Below, piece by piece: positions 16,379 to 24,751 of a DNA stretch of 64,000 bases. How positions within the stretch are numbered: position 1 is the stretch's first letter; each line of letters opens with the position of its first letter. The position numbers and the translations under genes were made by a program. The DNA is from JABMQB01 sp964575025 (lineage in GTDB: Bacteria > Bacteroidota > Bacteroidia > Bacteroidales > Prolixibacteraceae). The stretch spans positions 53,696 to 117,695 of the forward strand of contig CAZNPV010000005.1 in the NCBI GenBank assembly GCA_964575025.1, given 5' to 3'. The notes under the pieces are model-generated. The model was not told the DNA's origin, did not search any database, and saw only the letters and a list, made by a program, of their open reading frames with translations.

Positions 16379-17491
16379 ATGCAATTCCGCTACAAAAAAA
16401 TAACCGTAAAAATAGGAAGCAATATACTTACCCGGCCCGACGGAACCCTGGATGTTTCGCGTATGGCTCATCTTGTGGACCAGCTCTCCTTTTTGCATAA
16501 ACACGGCATTGAAGTGATTGTGGTTTCATCTGGAGCTGTGGCTGCCGGCAGATCGGTCCTATCTGCCCTGAAAAAGTCCGATGCCGTTTCTTCGCGCCAG
16601 CTTTGGGCTGCATTGGGACAGGTCAAGCTGATTAACCGCTATGCCGATTTTTTCAACGAACAAGGAATTGCATGTGCTCAGGTCCTGACAACCAAGGAAA
16701 ATTTTTCGAGCCGCGCCCATTACCTGAACATGAAAAACTGTATTCGTACATTGATTGAAAACAGGGTGGTTCCGATCGTCAATGAAAACGACACCATTTC
16801 CATCACTGAACTGATGTTTACCGATAACGATGAACTTTCAGGGCTAATCGCTTCCATGGAAGATTCCCAGGCTTTGATCATCCTCACCGATGTAGATGGA
16901 ATATATAACGGCATTCCCGGTACAGAAGGGGTTCAGTTGATTCCTGAAATTTCGGACGACAGCTTTGATCCGGAACGTATTCCTGCGGGTGAAAGATCAC
17001 AATTTGGACGGGGAGGTATTCTGACCAAATGCCGGATTGCCCGGAAAGTTGCAAAAGGAGGGATCGGTGTACATATTGCCAACGGATCTGCCGGGAATAT
17101 CCTTTTGGATATTATGGATGTTTCCGCAAAGGCAAAGCAGACCTTTTTCGTGCCCGAAAAAAAAGTACCGTCCCATGTGAAACGTTGGATTGCCTATTCC
17201 GATACCTTTGCAAAAAGCAAATTGATCATCAATGCCGGTGCATGCAAAGCCCTGTTTTCAGAAAAGGCTGTCAGCCTGCTCCCCGTTGGAGTCACCCGGG
17301 TGGAAGGATCATTTAAAAAAGGGGATCTGGTGAAAATCTATACGGAAAATGGCGATTTTGTGGGATTGGGGAAAGCCTGCTATCACTCGGATAATCTGAA
17401 AAAGGAAAAACTGGAACTTAAACAGAAACCGGTTATCCATTACGATTATTTGTATGTGGAGGATAACGGCATCAAACCGGAGGGAATCTGA
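16379..17491 (+). CDS. proB: Glutamate 5-kinase
   Basis: A 370-residue amino acid kinase that phosphorylates glutamate for proline synthesis. The kinase domain spans about 1-255, with KIGSNIL and SSGAVAAG near the start, the NENDTIS glutamate-site segment near 137-143 and GRGGILTKC near 210. A C-terminal PUA domain follows (about 270-355), as in full-length ProB. Proline feedback inhibition is usual for the family. The proA gene follows. Confidence 0.95.
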   Translation: MQFRYKKITVKIGSNILTRPDGTLDVSRMAHLVDQLSFLHKHGIEVIVVSSGAVAAGRSVLSALKKSDAVSSRQLWAALGQVKLINRYADFFNEQGIACAQVLTTKENFSSRAHYLNMKNCIRTLIENRVVPIVNENDTISITELMFTDNDELSGLIASMEDSQALIILTDVDGIYNGIPGTEGVQLIPEISDDSFDPERIPAGERSQFGRGGILTKCRIARKVAKGGIGVHIANGSAGNILLDIMDVSAKAKQTFFVPEKKVPSHVKRWIAYSDTFAKSKLIINAGACKALFSEKAVSLLPVGVTRVEGSFKKGDLVKIYTENGDFVGLGKACYHSDNLKKEKLELKQKPVIHYDYLYVEDNGIKPEGI

Positions 17492-17538
17492 GCTGTATTC
17501 CTGGTGTTTCCTGGAATTTCGGATAAAGTATCGTACAT

Positions 17539-18789
17539 ATGAAGATTCAAAATACATTGCAAAAGACACGGGAGGCCAGCCGGAAATTACCTCTTGTTAC
17601 AGAGGAAGAGGTGAAGCAAATTCTGGAAAGCCTTGCCGGAGAAGCAGAAAGACAAACGGAGTTTATTCTTTCAGAGAACCGTAAAGACCTTGCGCGGATG
17701 GATCCGGCTGATCCGAAATACGACCGTCTCAAGCTTACTGCCGAGCGGATTAAAAACATTGCTGCGGATATACACAATGTGGCAAAGCTGGAAAACCCCG
17801 TCGGAAAAATTCTTTCTGAAAGGAGACATGATAACGGGATGTTTGTCAGGAAGATTACGGTCCCGTTTGGGGTGATCGGAATCATTTATGAAGCCCGACC
17901 CAATGTTACCTTTGATGTGTTCGCATTGTGCCTGAAGTCCGGGAATGCATGCATCCTGAAAGGGGGGAGCGATGCGATCTTTTCCAATGAAGCGATTGTA
18001 TCCGTCATCCATACTGTTCTTGAAAAATACCAGGTTGATACGCATACTGTTTGTCTGCTTGGTTCCGGAAGAGAGGAAACACAGGACATGTTAAATGCCC
18101 GGGGATGGATTGATCTGATCATTCCCAGAGGAAGCCAGGGGCTGATCGATTTTGTGCGGACGCATTCCTCGATTCCTGTGATTGAAACCGGGGCCGGAAT
18201 CTGCCATACCTATTTTGAAAATTCAGGCGATGTACGTATTGGGAAGGAAGTTATTTATAACGCCAAGACCCGACGGCCTTCGGTATGTAATGCGCTTGAT
18301 TGTTTAGTTATTGACCGGTCGAGGTTGAATGATCTTCCGGAACTCACGGTGAATCTTGCCAACGATGGGGTGGTTCTGTACGCCGATGAAGAAGCCCTGG
18401 AGAAAGTAAAGGGAACGTATCCGGACGATCTTTTGTGTTCTGCCGATGAAACCTCTTTCGGAACAGAATTTCTGTCCCTCAGGATGTCGGTCAAAACCGT
18501 TGATGGCTTTGACGAAGCACTGGCACACATTGCCAGGTACAGTTCCGGACACAGCGAGGCAATCATAACCGAAGACAAAGAAAAGAGCGAAATATTTAAA
18601 AAAATTGTGGATGCAGCAGCCATTTACGTCAATGTATCAACCGCCTTTACCGACGGTGCCCAATTCGGGTTGGGAGCAGAAATTGGGATCAGTACGCAGA
18701 AACTCCATGCACGCGGGCCAATGGCCCTCGAAGAACTGACTAGCTATAAATGGATCATTGAAGGGAACGGGCAGGTGCGCCCCAGATAA
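17539..18789 (+). CDS. proA: Gamma-glutamyl phosphate reductase
   Basis: A 416-residue aldehyde-dehydrogenase-family enzyme reducing glutamyl 5-phosphate to the semialdehyde, working in a channel with ProB. Visible features are IYEARPNVTFD (about 116-126), LKGGSDA (about 138-144), the conserved PRGSQGLI segment and the catalytic cysteine in RRPSVCNALD (about 238-247). The length is normal. It follows proB by 47 bp and precedes argF' by 27 bp. Confidence 0.96.
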   Translation: MKIQNTLQKTREASRKLPLVTEEEVKQILESLAGEAERQTEFILSENRKDLARMDPADPKYDRLKLTAERIKNIAADIHNVAKLENPVGKILSERRHDNGMFVRKITVPFGVIGIIYEARPNVTFDVFALCLKSGNACILKGGSDAIFSNEAIVSVIHTVLEKYQVDTHTVCLLGSGREETQDMLNARGWIDLIIPRGSQGLIDFVRTHSSIPVIETGAGICHTYFENSGDVRIGKEVIYNAKTRRPSVCNALDCLVIDRSRLNDLPELTVNLANDGVVLYADEEALEKVKGTYPDDLLCSADETSFGTEFLSLRMSVKTVDGFDEALAHIARYSSGHSEAIITEDKEKSEIFKKIVDAAAIYVNVSTAFTDGAQFGLGAEIGISTQKLHARGPMALEELTSYKWIIEGNGQVRPR

Positions 18790-18816
18790 ATTTCATTTTG
18801 AAAGAGAGGATACAGG

Positions 18817-19764
18817 ATGGAACATTTTATTTCTGTAAACGATATTCACAGCCTGAAACAGGCAGTAAACCTGGCCAGGGAGATTAAACAAAACCGGTTT
18901 GGCTTTCGTCATACTGGGAAGAATAAAACCATGGTTTTGCTGTTTTTCAATTCGAGTCTTCGTACCCGGCTGAGTACCCAGAAAGCTGCTATGAACCTGG
19001 GAATGAATACGATTGTGCTGAATGTGGGAGAGGAGAGCTGGCAATTGGAGACAGAAACCGGTGTGGTAATGGACGGTGATAAACCGGAACACCTCAGGGA
19101 AGCAATTCCTGTAATCGGATCCTATTGCGATATCATTGGGGTCCGGGCTTTTGCCCGGCTACAGGACCGGAATGAGGATTACAGCGAAATGATCCTGACT
19201 CAGTTTGTGGAGCTTGCAGGAGTACCGGTGGTGAGCCTCGAAGGAGCTACCCGGCACCCCCTGCAAAGCTATGCCGATCTGGTTACCATCGAAGAACTCA
19301 GGAAAACAGAAAAACCCAGGGTCGTCCTTACATGGGCTCCGCATCCCAAAGCGTTGCCCCAGGCTGTTGCCAACTCGTTCGTGGAATGGATGAGCAAAAC
19401 CGGTTACCAGCTGGTAGTTACCCATCCTGAAGGGTACGAACTGGCACCGGAGTTCCTGGGAGATGTGCAGGTTGAATACGATCAGAAAAAAGCATTTGAA
19501 GGTGCCGATTTTATCTATGCCAAAAACTGGTCCTCCTACAATCAATACGGCCAGGTATTGTCACGAGACCGAAACTGGATGGTGGATGCTGAAAAGATGG
19601 CGCGCACAAACCAGGCAAAATTTATGCATTGCCTGCCGGTCAGGAGGAATATGGTGGTTTCCGATGAGGTGATTGACGGACCCGATTCGGTTGTGATTCA
19701 ACAGGCAGCAAACCGTGAAGTTACAGCACAGGCTGTACTGAAAATGATGCTGGAAAGTTTATAA
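18817..19764 (+). CDS. argF': N-succinylornithine carbamoyltransferase (ArgF')
   Basis: A 315-residue transcarbamylase that moves the carbamoyl group to an acylated ornithine. The carbamoyl-phosphate site is SSLRTR (46-51), with HPLQ near 176 and HCLPVRRN near 285. In MDGDKPEHL the proline is residue 90. This residue is the known discriminator: Bacteroides fragilis succinylornithine transcarbamylase has Pro90, whereas N-acetylornithine enzymes of Xanthomonas type have Glu. The sequence also matches the B. fragilis enzyme closely along its length. A purine-rich ribosome site (AGGATACAGG) precedes the ATG. Last gene of the arginine/proline operon. Confidence 0.93.
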   Translation: MEHFISVNDIHSLKQAVNLAREIKQNRFGFRHTGKNKTMVLLFFNSSLRTRLSTQKAAMNLGMNTIVLNVGEESWQLETETGVVMDGDKPEHLREAIPVIGSYCDIIGVRAFARLQDRNEDYSEMILTQFVELAGVPVVSLEGATRHPLQSYADLVTIEELRKTEKPRVVLTWAPHPKALPQAVANSFVEWMSKTGYQLVVTHPEGYELAPEFLGDVQVEYDQKKAFEGADFIYAKNWSSYNQYGQVLSRDRNWMVDAEKMARTNQAKFMHCLPVRRNMVVSDEVIDGPDSVVIQQAANREVTAQAVLKMMLESL

Positions 19765-19917
19765 AATCACTGCTCTCCTTTGTTGCAAACACGGAGAAGG
19801 CGAAGAGGATGTTTATTATGATGTTCCGGCAAAAATAATCCCGTAAAAATATACCTTCGTATTTTATATAAATGACATTCCAATAGGAATACAAGGGTTG
19901 AAATTAATTCTATAGAA

Positions 19918-20649
19918 GTGAACAACAAAATAGAGATCATACCGGCTATAGACCTGAGCGAAGGAAAATGCGTCCGCCTGTCACAGGGTGATTATGAACG
20001 TAAAATCGTGTACAATGAAGATCCCCTGAAGGTGGCCAGGAGATTTGAGGATGCAGGCATCAGACGCCTCCATCTGGTTGACCTCGACGGAGCAAAAGCC
20101 CAACACATAGTGAATTACAAAGTGCTGGAAAAAATTGCTTCAAAAACAGATTTGGTGATCGATTTCGGTGGAGGCCTGAAATCGGATCAGGACCTGGAAA
20201 TAGCCTTCGATTCAGGTGCATCCATGATTACCGGAGGCAGTATTGCCGTCAAACAGCCCGAAATATTCTTATCCTGGCTGGAAAAATACGGGCCTGAAAA
20301 AATTATTCTTGGTGCCGATGCAAAAGAGCGTAAAATTGCAGTCAGCGGTTGGACGGAAGCTACCGAATGGCCCATAATTGATTTTATAAAAAGCTATTCT
20401 GAAAAAGGAGTAAAGAAAGTTATTGCTACCGACATTGACCGGGACGGAATGCTTTCAGGTCCTTCGTTTGAGCTATATCAGGAATTATTAAATGAATTTC
20501 CGGGGATTGAAATCATTGCCAGCGGGGGAATCGTCTCGATGGACGATATTTATAAACTGGCAGAAATGAATGTGCCCGGAGCAATCATCGGGAAAGCAAT
20601 CTATGAAGGAAAAATCAGTTTGCATGAAATAAAGAAATATAACCTTTGA
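19918..20649 (+). CDS. hisA: HisA isomerase (ProFAR isomerase)
   Basis: A 243-residue TIM-barrel enzyme that opens the ribose of ProFAR to PRFAR in histidine synthesis. The start is GTG. The catalytic aspartates are in IPAIDLSEG (Asp about 11) and ATDIDRDGM (about 175). The two phosphate-binding glycine-rich ends are FGGGLKS and ASGGI. It follows argF' by 153 bp and begins a three-gene histidine cluster. The earlier pathway genes, including the partner amidotransferase hisH, are not in this window. Confidence 0.95.
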   Translation: MNNKIEIIPAIDLSEGKCVRLSQGDYERKIVYNEDPLKVARRFEDAGIRRLHLVDLDGAKAQHIVNYKVLEKIASKTDLVIDFGGGLKSDQDLEIAFDSGASMITGGSIAVKQPEIFLSWLEKYGPEKIILGADAKERKIAVSGWTEATEWPIIDFIKSYSEKGVKKVIATDIDRDGMLSGPSFELYQELLNEFPGIEIIASGGIVSMDDIYKLAEMNVPGAIIGKAIYEGKISLHEIKKYNL

Positions 20650-20711
20650 AAGGCATAAGGTATTCGTGTTGAAATTCCCGATCCTTTAAACCCGTAACTT
20701 GTAACAACAGC

Positions 20712-21470
20712 ATGCTTGCAAAACGTATTATACCATGTCTTGATATCCGGAACGGTCATACCGTGAAAGGGATCAATTTTATCAACATCAGGGAGGTTGG
20801 TGATCCGGTCGAACTGGGGGCTGTATATGCCGGGCAGGGTGCCGACGAGCTGGTTTTTCTGGATATTACGGCTACCCATGAGGGCCGGAAAACGTTTGTG
20901 GAACTTGTGAAACGGATCGCCCGTGAAATAAACATTCCCTTCACTGTGGGCGGAGGGGTCAGCGAACTGTCTGATGCAGACAAGCTGTTGAGTGCCGGAG
21001 CGGATAAAATTACCATCAATTCGTCGGCAGTGAGGAATCCGGAACTGATCGACCGCATGGCATTGCATTTTGGAAGCCAGTTTGTGGTCGTTGCTATCGA
21101 TGCCCGGGGAGATAAAAACAACCACTGGACTGTAACGGTTAACGGTGGCCGGATTCCTACAGAGAAAGAGTTGTTCTCATGGGCTACGGAAGCCGAAGAC
21201 CGCGGAGCAGGTGAGATATTGTTTACCTCCATGAACCACGATGGCACCAAAAAAGGATTCGCCAACCCCCAACTGGCACAACTCTCTGAATCGTTGAACA
21301 TCCCTGTCATCGCTTCCGGCGGGGCAGGTACCATGGACCACTTTGTCGATGTTTTCACCCTGGGGAAAGCCGATGCAGGACTGGCAGCCAGCATCTTCCA
21401 TTTTAAGGAAATTCCCATTCCTCAGTTAAAACAATATCTTCATTCCAGGGGAATTCCTGTACGTTTATAA
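20712..21470 (+). CDS. hisF: Imidazole glycerol phosphate synthase subunit HisF
   Basis: A 252-residue TIM-barrel cyclase that uses ammonia from HisH to turn PRFAR into imidazole glycerol phosphate and AICAR. Catalytic Asp11 is in IPCLDIRNG and Asp130 in VAIDARGD. The phosphate motifs VGGGV and ASGGAG are present. It lies between hisA (62 bp before) and hisIE (39 bp after). Its partner HisH must be encoded elsewhere. Confidence 0.97.
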   Translation: MLAKRIIPCLDIRNGHTVKGINFINIREVGDPVELGAVYAGQGADELVFLDITATHEGRKTFVELVKRIAREINIPFTVGGGVSELSDADKLLSAGADKITINSSAVRNPELIDRMALHFGSQFVVVAIDARGDKNNHWTVTVNGGRIPTEKELFSWATEAEDRGAGEILFTSMNHDGTKKGFANPQLAQLSESLNIPVIASGGAGTMDHFVDVFTLGKADAGLAASIFHFKEIPIPQLKQYLHSRGIPVRL

Positions 21471-21509
21471 AATTATCCCATCTTTGTAAATAAATTTCAG
21501 ATACAAGAC

Positions 21510-22115
21510 ATGGAACTTCCACAAAATCCCGATTTCTCAAAACTCAACGGATTGATTCCGGCTATCATCCAGGATGCACAAACGAGCAAAGTGCTGATGT
21601 TAGGTTTTATGAACCAGGAAGCCTACCAAAAGACCCTTGAATCGGGGAAAGCAACTTTTTACAGCCGGACAAGAAACAGACTCTGGACCAAAGGCGAAGA
21701 GAGCGGTCATTTTCTGAATGTGGTGGAGATCCTTTCCGATTGCGATAACGACACCCTTCTGATCAAAGTCAATCCGGAGGGCCCAACCTGCCATACCGGA
21801 TCCGATACCTGCTGGGATGAGGTGAATACCAACGACATCGGATTTCTCAGGTACCTGCAGGATTTTATTACGAAACGGAAAAAGGAGATGCCCGCAGACT
21901 CGTACACTACATCCCTGTTTAAAGAAGGGATTCGCAAAATAACCCAGAAGGTGGGGGAAGAGGCTGTAGAAACCATTATTGGGGCCCTGGCAAACGACGA
22001 TGAAAACATGATCTATGAAGCCGGTGATTTGTTGTACCACCTGATGGTTTTATTAACAGCCAAAGGGTACCGGATTGAGGATGTAGCCAATGAACTGAAA
22101 AAAAGGCACTCCTGA
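21510..22115 (+). CDS. hisIE: Bifunctional phosphoribosyl-AMP cyclohydrolase / phosphoribosyl-ATP pyrophosphatase
   Basis: A 201-residue fusion carrying out steps 2 and 3 of histidine synthesis. The HisI domain (about 1-105) has GFMNQEA, FYSRTRNRLWTKGE and the metal cysteines in CDNDTL and GPTCHTGSDTCW. The HisE domain (about 112-200) has RKITQKVGEEAVET and YEAGDLLYHL. It ends 4 bp from the stop of the convergent porin gene. Confidence 0.97.
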   Translation: MELPQNPDFSKLNGLIPAIIQDAQTSKVLMLGFMNQEAYQKTLESGKATFYSRTRNRLWTKGEESGHFLNVVEILSDCDNDTLLIKVNPEGPTCHTGSDTCWDEVNTNDIGFLRYLQDFITKRKKEMPADSYTTSLFKEGIRKITQKVGEEAVETIIGALANDDENMIYEAGDLLYHLMVLLTAKGYRIEDVANELKKRHS

Positions 22116-22119
22116 GGAC

Positions 22120-22776
22120 CTATAACGAAATGCCGGCCACAATATACACCTGTTCTGTTGTGGGATTCAGGATGACACTGCCCTGGACAGGAATCGAAAA
22201 CGATTCGGTTATCTGAAGGGTTTTGTGGGAGCTGATCCCCATATTGACCAACCCAAATTTTTCGTCCGGAGTATGCCATCCGTTGCCGGCCCCGATAAAC
22301 AGGCTGATATGGGGAAATGAATAATCCATTTCGAAATACATGTCGCCACCAGCAGTTCCTGCTCCGCCGGCCGCATTGAGGATATAATTTCCTGCCAGGG
22401 ATAACCCTCCGGTTTTATATCCCATGCTTACCTCAAAACCATGCGCTCCTGTTATTGTTGAGAAATCAAAAAATGATGTTCCCGGGTAATAATAATCGCA
22501 AATCCCAATGCTTATACCAAAACCTAAATCATATGACAGATACAGGTCTGTTTCCAGAAAACCGTCAAATCCGGCAGAACCCCAGGACCCGATGGTAAAT
22601 CCGCCTGTTGTATATTCCAGGTAAGGCTGTACTGAAGGACCGCTGTACTTGACACCCCGCCAGACAAAGCTGCTGTACAGATCCATTCCGGTATTCCAGG
22701 AACCATCCCGGGCACTGACTTCCGAAAATGTCAAACATGCCCCTAAAACGATCAGAAGAAAAAGTTTGTGTTTCAT
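22120..22776 (-). CDS. TorF-like outer-membrane porin family protein
   Basis: A 218-residue exported protein. I use the ATG at 22776 because it gives a clean signal peptide (MKHKLFLLIVLGACLTF..., cleavage near residue 22). The mature part is made of alternating aromatic/hydrophobic strands (SSFVWRGVKYSG, YLSYDLGFG, FEVSMGYKTGG), as in an 8- to 10-strand beta-barrel of the TorF-type putative porin family. It follows amtB by 11 bp on the same strand, so it probably works with ammonium uptake or nitrogen limitation. Substrate unknown. Confidence 0.75.
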   Translation of the reverse strand: MKHKLFLLIVLGACLTFSEVSARDGSWNTGMDLYSSFVWRGVKYSGPSVQPYLEYTTGGFTIGSWGSAGFDGFLETDLYLSYDLGFGISIGICDYYYPGTSFFDFSTITGAHGFEVSMGYKTGGLSLAGNYILNAAGGAGTAGGDMYFEMDYSFPHISLFIGAGNGWHTPDEKFGLVNMGISSHKTLQITESFSIPVQGSVILNPTTEQVYIVAGISL

Positions 22777-22787
22777 CTCATGGTAAT

Positions 22788-24020
22788 TTAATTGTATGCA
22801 CATTCTCCGTGTTCATAGACATCGAGGCCTTCCTCTTCGATTCTTCTGGGAACACGAAGCAGTTGTAATTTTTTAAGTACAAAGAAAAGAATCAGGCCCG
22901 TTCCAAATGCCCAGGTAAAGAAAACCAGGACACCGATTGCCTGTACACCCAATAATTGGGCCCCACCGCCATAGAACAATCCTTCTGAGGTTGAGAAAAG
23001 CCCGACAGCAAGAGTTCCTAATGCACCACTGACCCCATGAACCGATATGGCCCCGACAGGGTCGTCAACTTTTAAAATTTTATCAAAGAATTCCACTGCG
23101 AAGGGAAGCACAAAACCAGCCAATGCTCCGATCAAAACAGCTCCGGACGGATTAACGGCATCGCATCCGGCTGTTATTGCCACCAATCCGGCGAGGGCTC
23201 CGTTCAGGGAAATGGAAAGTGCCGGGCGTTTGTAACGGACCCATGACACGAACATGGCCGTCACAGCACCCGCTGCGGCAGCAAGGTTTGTGGTTACCGC
23301 AATGTGGCCGATGGCAACCGCATTTTCGGTTCCGGAAGCAGCCAACTGGGATCCGGGATTAAATCCGAACCAGCCAAACCAAAGGATAAACACCCCGAGG
23401 GCTCCCAAAACCATGTTATGGCCGGGAATGGCATGGGGCTTTCCTCCATTTTTGTATTTTCCCAAACGGGGACCAATCAACGATGCTCCTGCCAGTCCTA
23501 CCCATGCTCCTACCGTGTGTACGATGGATGAACCAGCAAAATCATGAAACCCAAGCTGGCTCAACCACCCTCCACCCCAGGTCCAGTGCCCTGAAACCGG
23601 ATAGATGAATACGGTAATTACAACACTGAAAATAAGATAGGCCTTGAATTCGGTTCGTTCTGCCATCGCCCCCGAAACAATCGTGGCGGAAGTAGCTGCA
23701 AAAACAGTCTGAAAAAAAAGATTTGCATAATCGGAGCAATGCTCCCCGTACCCATCGCTTTGAAAGCACAGATCCGGCATCCCGATCAACCCTCCCAGTG
23801 AATCGCCGTACATGAGGGTGAACCCAATTATCCAGTATAAAAGAGAACCTACGGCAAAGTCCATTATGTTCTTCATCAATATGTTGGCCGTATTTTTGGC
23901 CCGGGTAAAACCTGCTTCAACCAAGGCAAAGCCGGGCTGCATGAACATAACTAAAAATCCGGCCATTAATATCCACATAGTATCAATGCCCATTTGTAAT
24001 CCGTGTAATGTTTCTTCCAT
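22788..24020 (-). CDS. amtB: Ammonium transporter AmtB
   Basis: A 410-residue inner-membrane channel with about 11 membrane helices. The conserved pore residues are visible: the aspartate in FHDFAGSSIVH, the first pore histidine in SSIVHTVGAWVG (about 143) and the second in SVHGVSGALG (about 307). There is no N-terminal signal peptide; the protein starts directly before helix 1. The glnK gene lies 20 bp upstream, so P-II gating of the channel is expected. Confidence 0.97.
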   Translation of the reverse strand: MEETLHGLQMGIDTMWILMAGFLVMFMQPGFALVEAGFTRAKNTANILMKNIMDFAVGSLLYWIIGFTLMYGDSLGGLIGMPDLCFQSDGYGEHCSDYANLFFQTVFAATSATIVSGAMAERTEFKAYLIFSVVITVFIYPVSGHWTWGGGWLSQLGFHDFAGSSIVHTVGAWVGLAGASLIGPRLGKYKNGGKPHAIPGHNMVLGALGVFILWFGWFGFNPGSQLAASGTENAVAIGHIAVTTNLAAAAGAVTAMFVSWVRYKRPALSISLNGALAGLVAITAGCDAVNPSGAVLIGALAGFVLPFAVEFFDKILKVDDPVGAISVHGVSGALGTLAVGLFSTSEGLFYGGGAQLLGVQAIGVLVFFTWAFGTGLILFFVLKKLQLLRVPRRIEEEGLDVYEHGECAYN

Positions 24021-24040
24021 GACGTATTTTTTAGGGGTTT

Positions 24041-24397
24041 TTATTTTTCTTTTCCTTTAATATACAGCGACTCATCGCCTTTTTCTCCTGTCCTGATGCG
24101 GTAAGATTCTTCAATATGGATGATAAAGATTTTACCATCGCCTATCTCCCCGGTCCTGGCTGAAGCCAAAATCGCATCCACGGTTTTCTGTAGATTTTTA
24201 TCCCGGACAATTATGGAAAGTTTTGTTCGCTCAATGGAGCTGGTATCATAGGCAATCCCACGATAGACTCTCCCTTCGCGGGCCTGCCCAACTCCTCTTA
24301 CATCCCAGTAAGAGAAAAATTCGATGCCTGCAGCATGAAGTGCTTCCGAAACATCATCGAACCTGGTTTTTCTGATTATCGCTTCAATCTTTTTCAT
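24041..24397 (-). CDS. glnK: Nitrogen regulatory protein P-II (GlnK/GlnB family)
   Basis: A 118-residue P-II signal protein that senses 2-oxoglutarate, ATP and ADP and gates AmtB. The start MKKIEAIIRKTRFDDV is typical. The T-loop region (about 37-55) keeps both tyrosines (VYRG and AYDT), the latter at the usual uridylylation position. The C-terminal GDGKIFI segment (about 87-93) is the P-II signature. The T-loop appears one residue shorter than in E. coli GlnK. First gene of glnK-amtB-porin. Confidence 0.95.
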   Translation of the reverse strand: MKKIEAIIRKTRFDDVSEALHAAGIEFFSYWDVRGVGQAREGRVYRGIAYDTSSIERTKLSIIVRDKNLQKTVDAILASARTGEIGDGKIFIIHIEESYRIRTGEKGDESLYIKGKEK

Positions 24398-24432
24398 AAA
24401 AACACATTTTTTGTGGTTGGTTATTGTGACAA

Positions 24433-24463
24433 CAAAAATAAATAAATAGATAGAAATAGCATA
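24433..24463 (-). promoter_or_regulatory. Candidate promoter of glnK-amtB-porin
   Basis: Minus-strand TATTTTTG (24440-24433) fully matches the -7 element. At 19 bp upstream TATG (24463-24460) matches three of four bases of the -33 TTTG. Transcription would start near 24428, about 30 nt before glnK. A weak -33 fits a promoter that needs an activator. Confidence 0.45.
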
Positions 24464-24481
24464 TAAAAAAGAGCAAAATAC

Positions 24482-24499
24482 TTATAAATACGTTTATAA
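24482..24499. promoter_or_regulatory. 18-bp palindrome upstream of the glnK promoter
   Basis: TTATAAA-TACG-TTTATAA, with perfect 7-bp arms, is centred near 24490.5, about 62-63 bp upstream of the predicted glnK start site. That is the spacing of class I activator sites of CRP/FNR-type regulators. It is A/T-rich, so chance is possible. Confidence 0.35.
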
Positions 24500-24751
24500 A
24501 TTAACAAATAATTAATAAATGAATTAAAAAAAAGAATAATGTATTATTGCAACAATGTGTTTGATCCATGCATTTCTCGTAGTTTGACGGGGAGATGGTT
24601 TACGCTATGAGTTTTTGATGTATGCATCGTAGGAAAAGGCATCTCTTTCAACCTCTTTCCCGTTCGGGTGTGAGATCGTTCTTTTTTTCCGGATGAATAG
24701 CACCGATTGCCTAAATAAGATATCTTTGCAGGAATACTATATGGATTGATT
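24500..24751. other. Spacer between divergent glnK and argH
   Basis: The 354-bp gap between the two genes holds the glnK promoter and palindrome in its left part and the argH -7 element at the right end. The middle (24540-24690) shows no gene or strong hairpin. A short near-palindrome GATGTATGCATC (about 24617-24628) was seen. Confidence 0.5.
24721..24728 (+). promoter_or_regulatory. -7 element of argH
   Basis: TATCTTTG matches TAnnTTTG exactly and lies 24 bp before the argH ATG, giving a very short leader. No TTTG is found 19-21 bp upstream. It supports use of the ATG at 24752. Confidence 0.45.

Noticed and set aside
24518..24555. Possible second ARG-box pair in the glnK-argH spacer (AATGAAT and AATGTATTATTGCA words 20 bp apart)
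   Set aside because: Each box matches the consensus at only about half of the positions in very A/T-rich DNA, and the site is ~200 bp before argH, far upstream of its -7 element.
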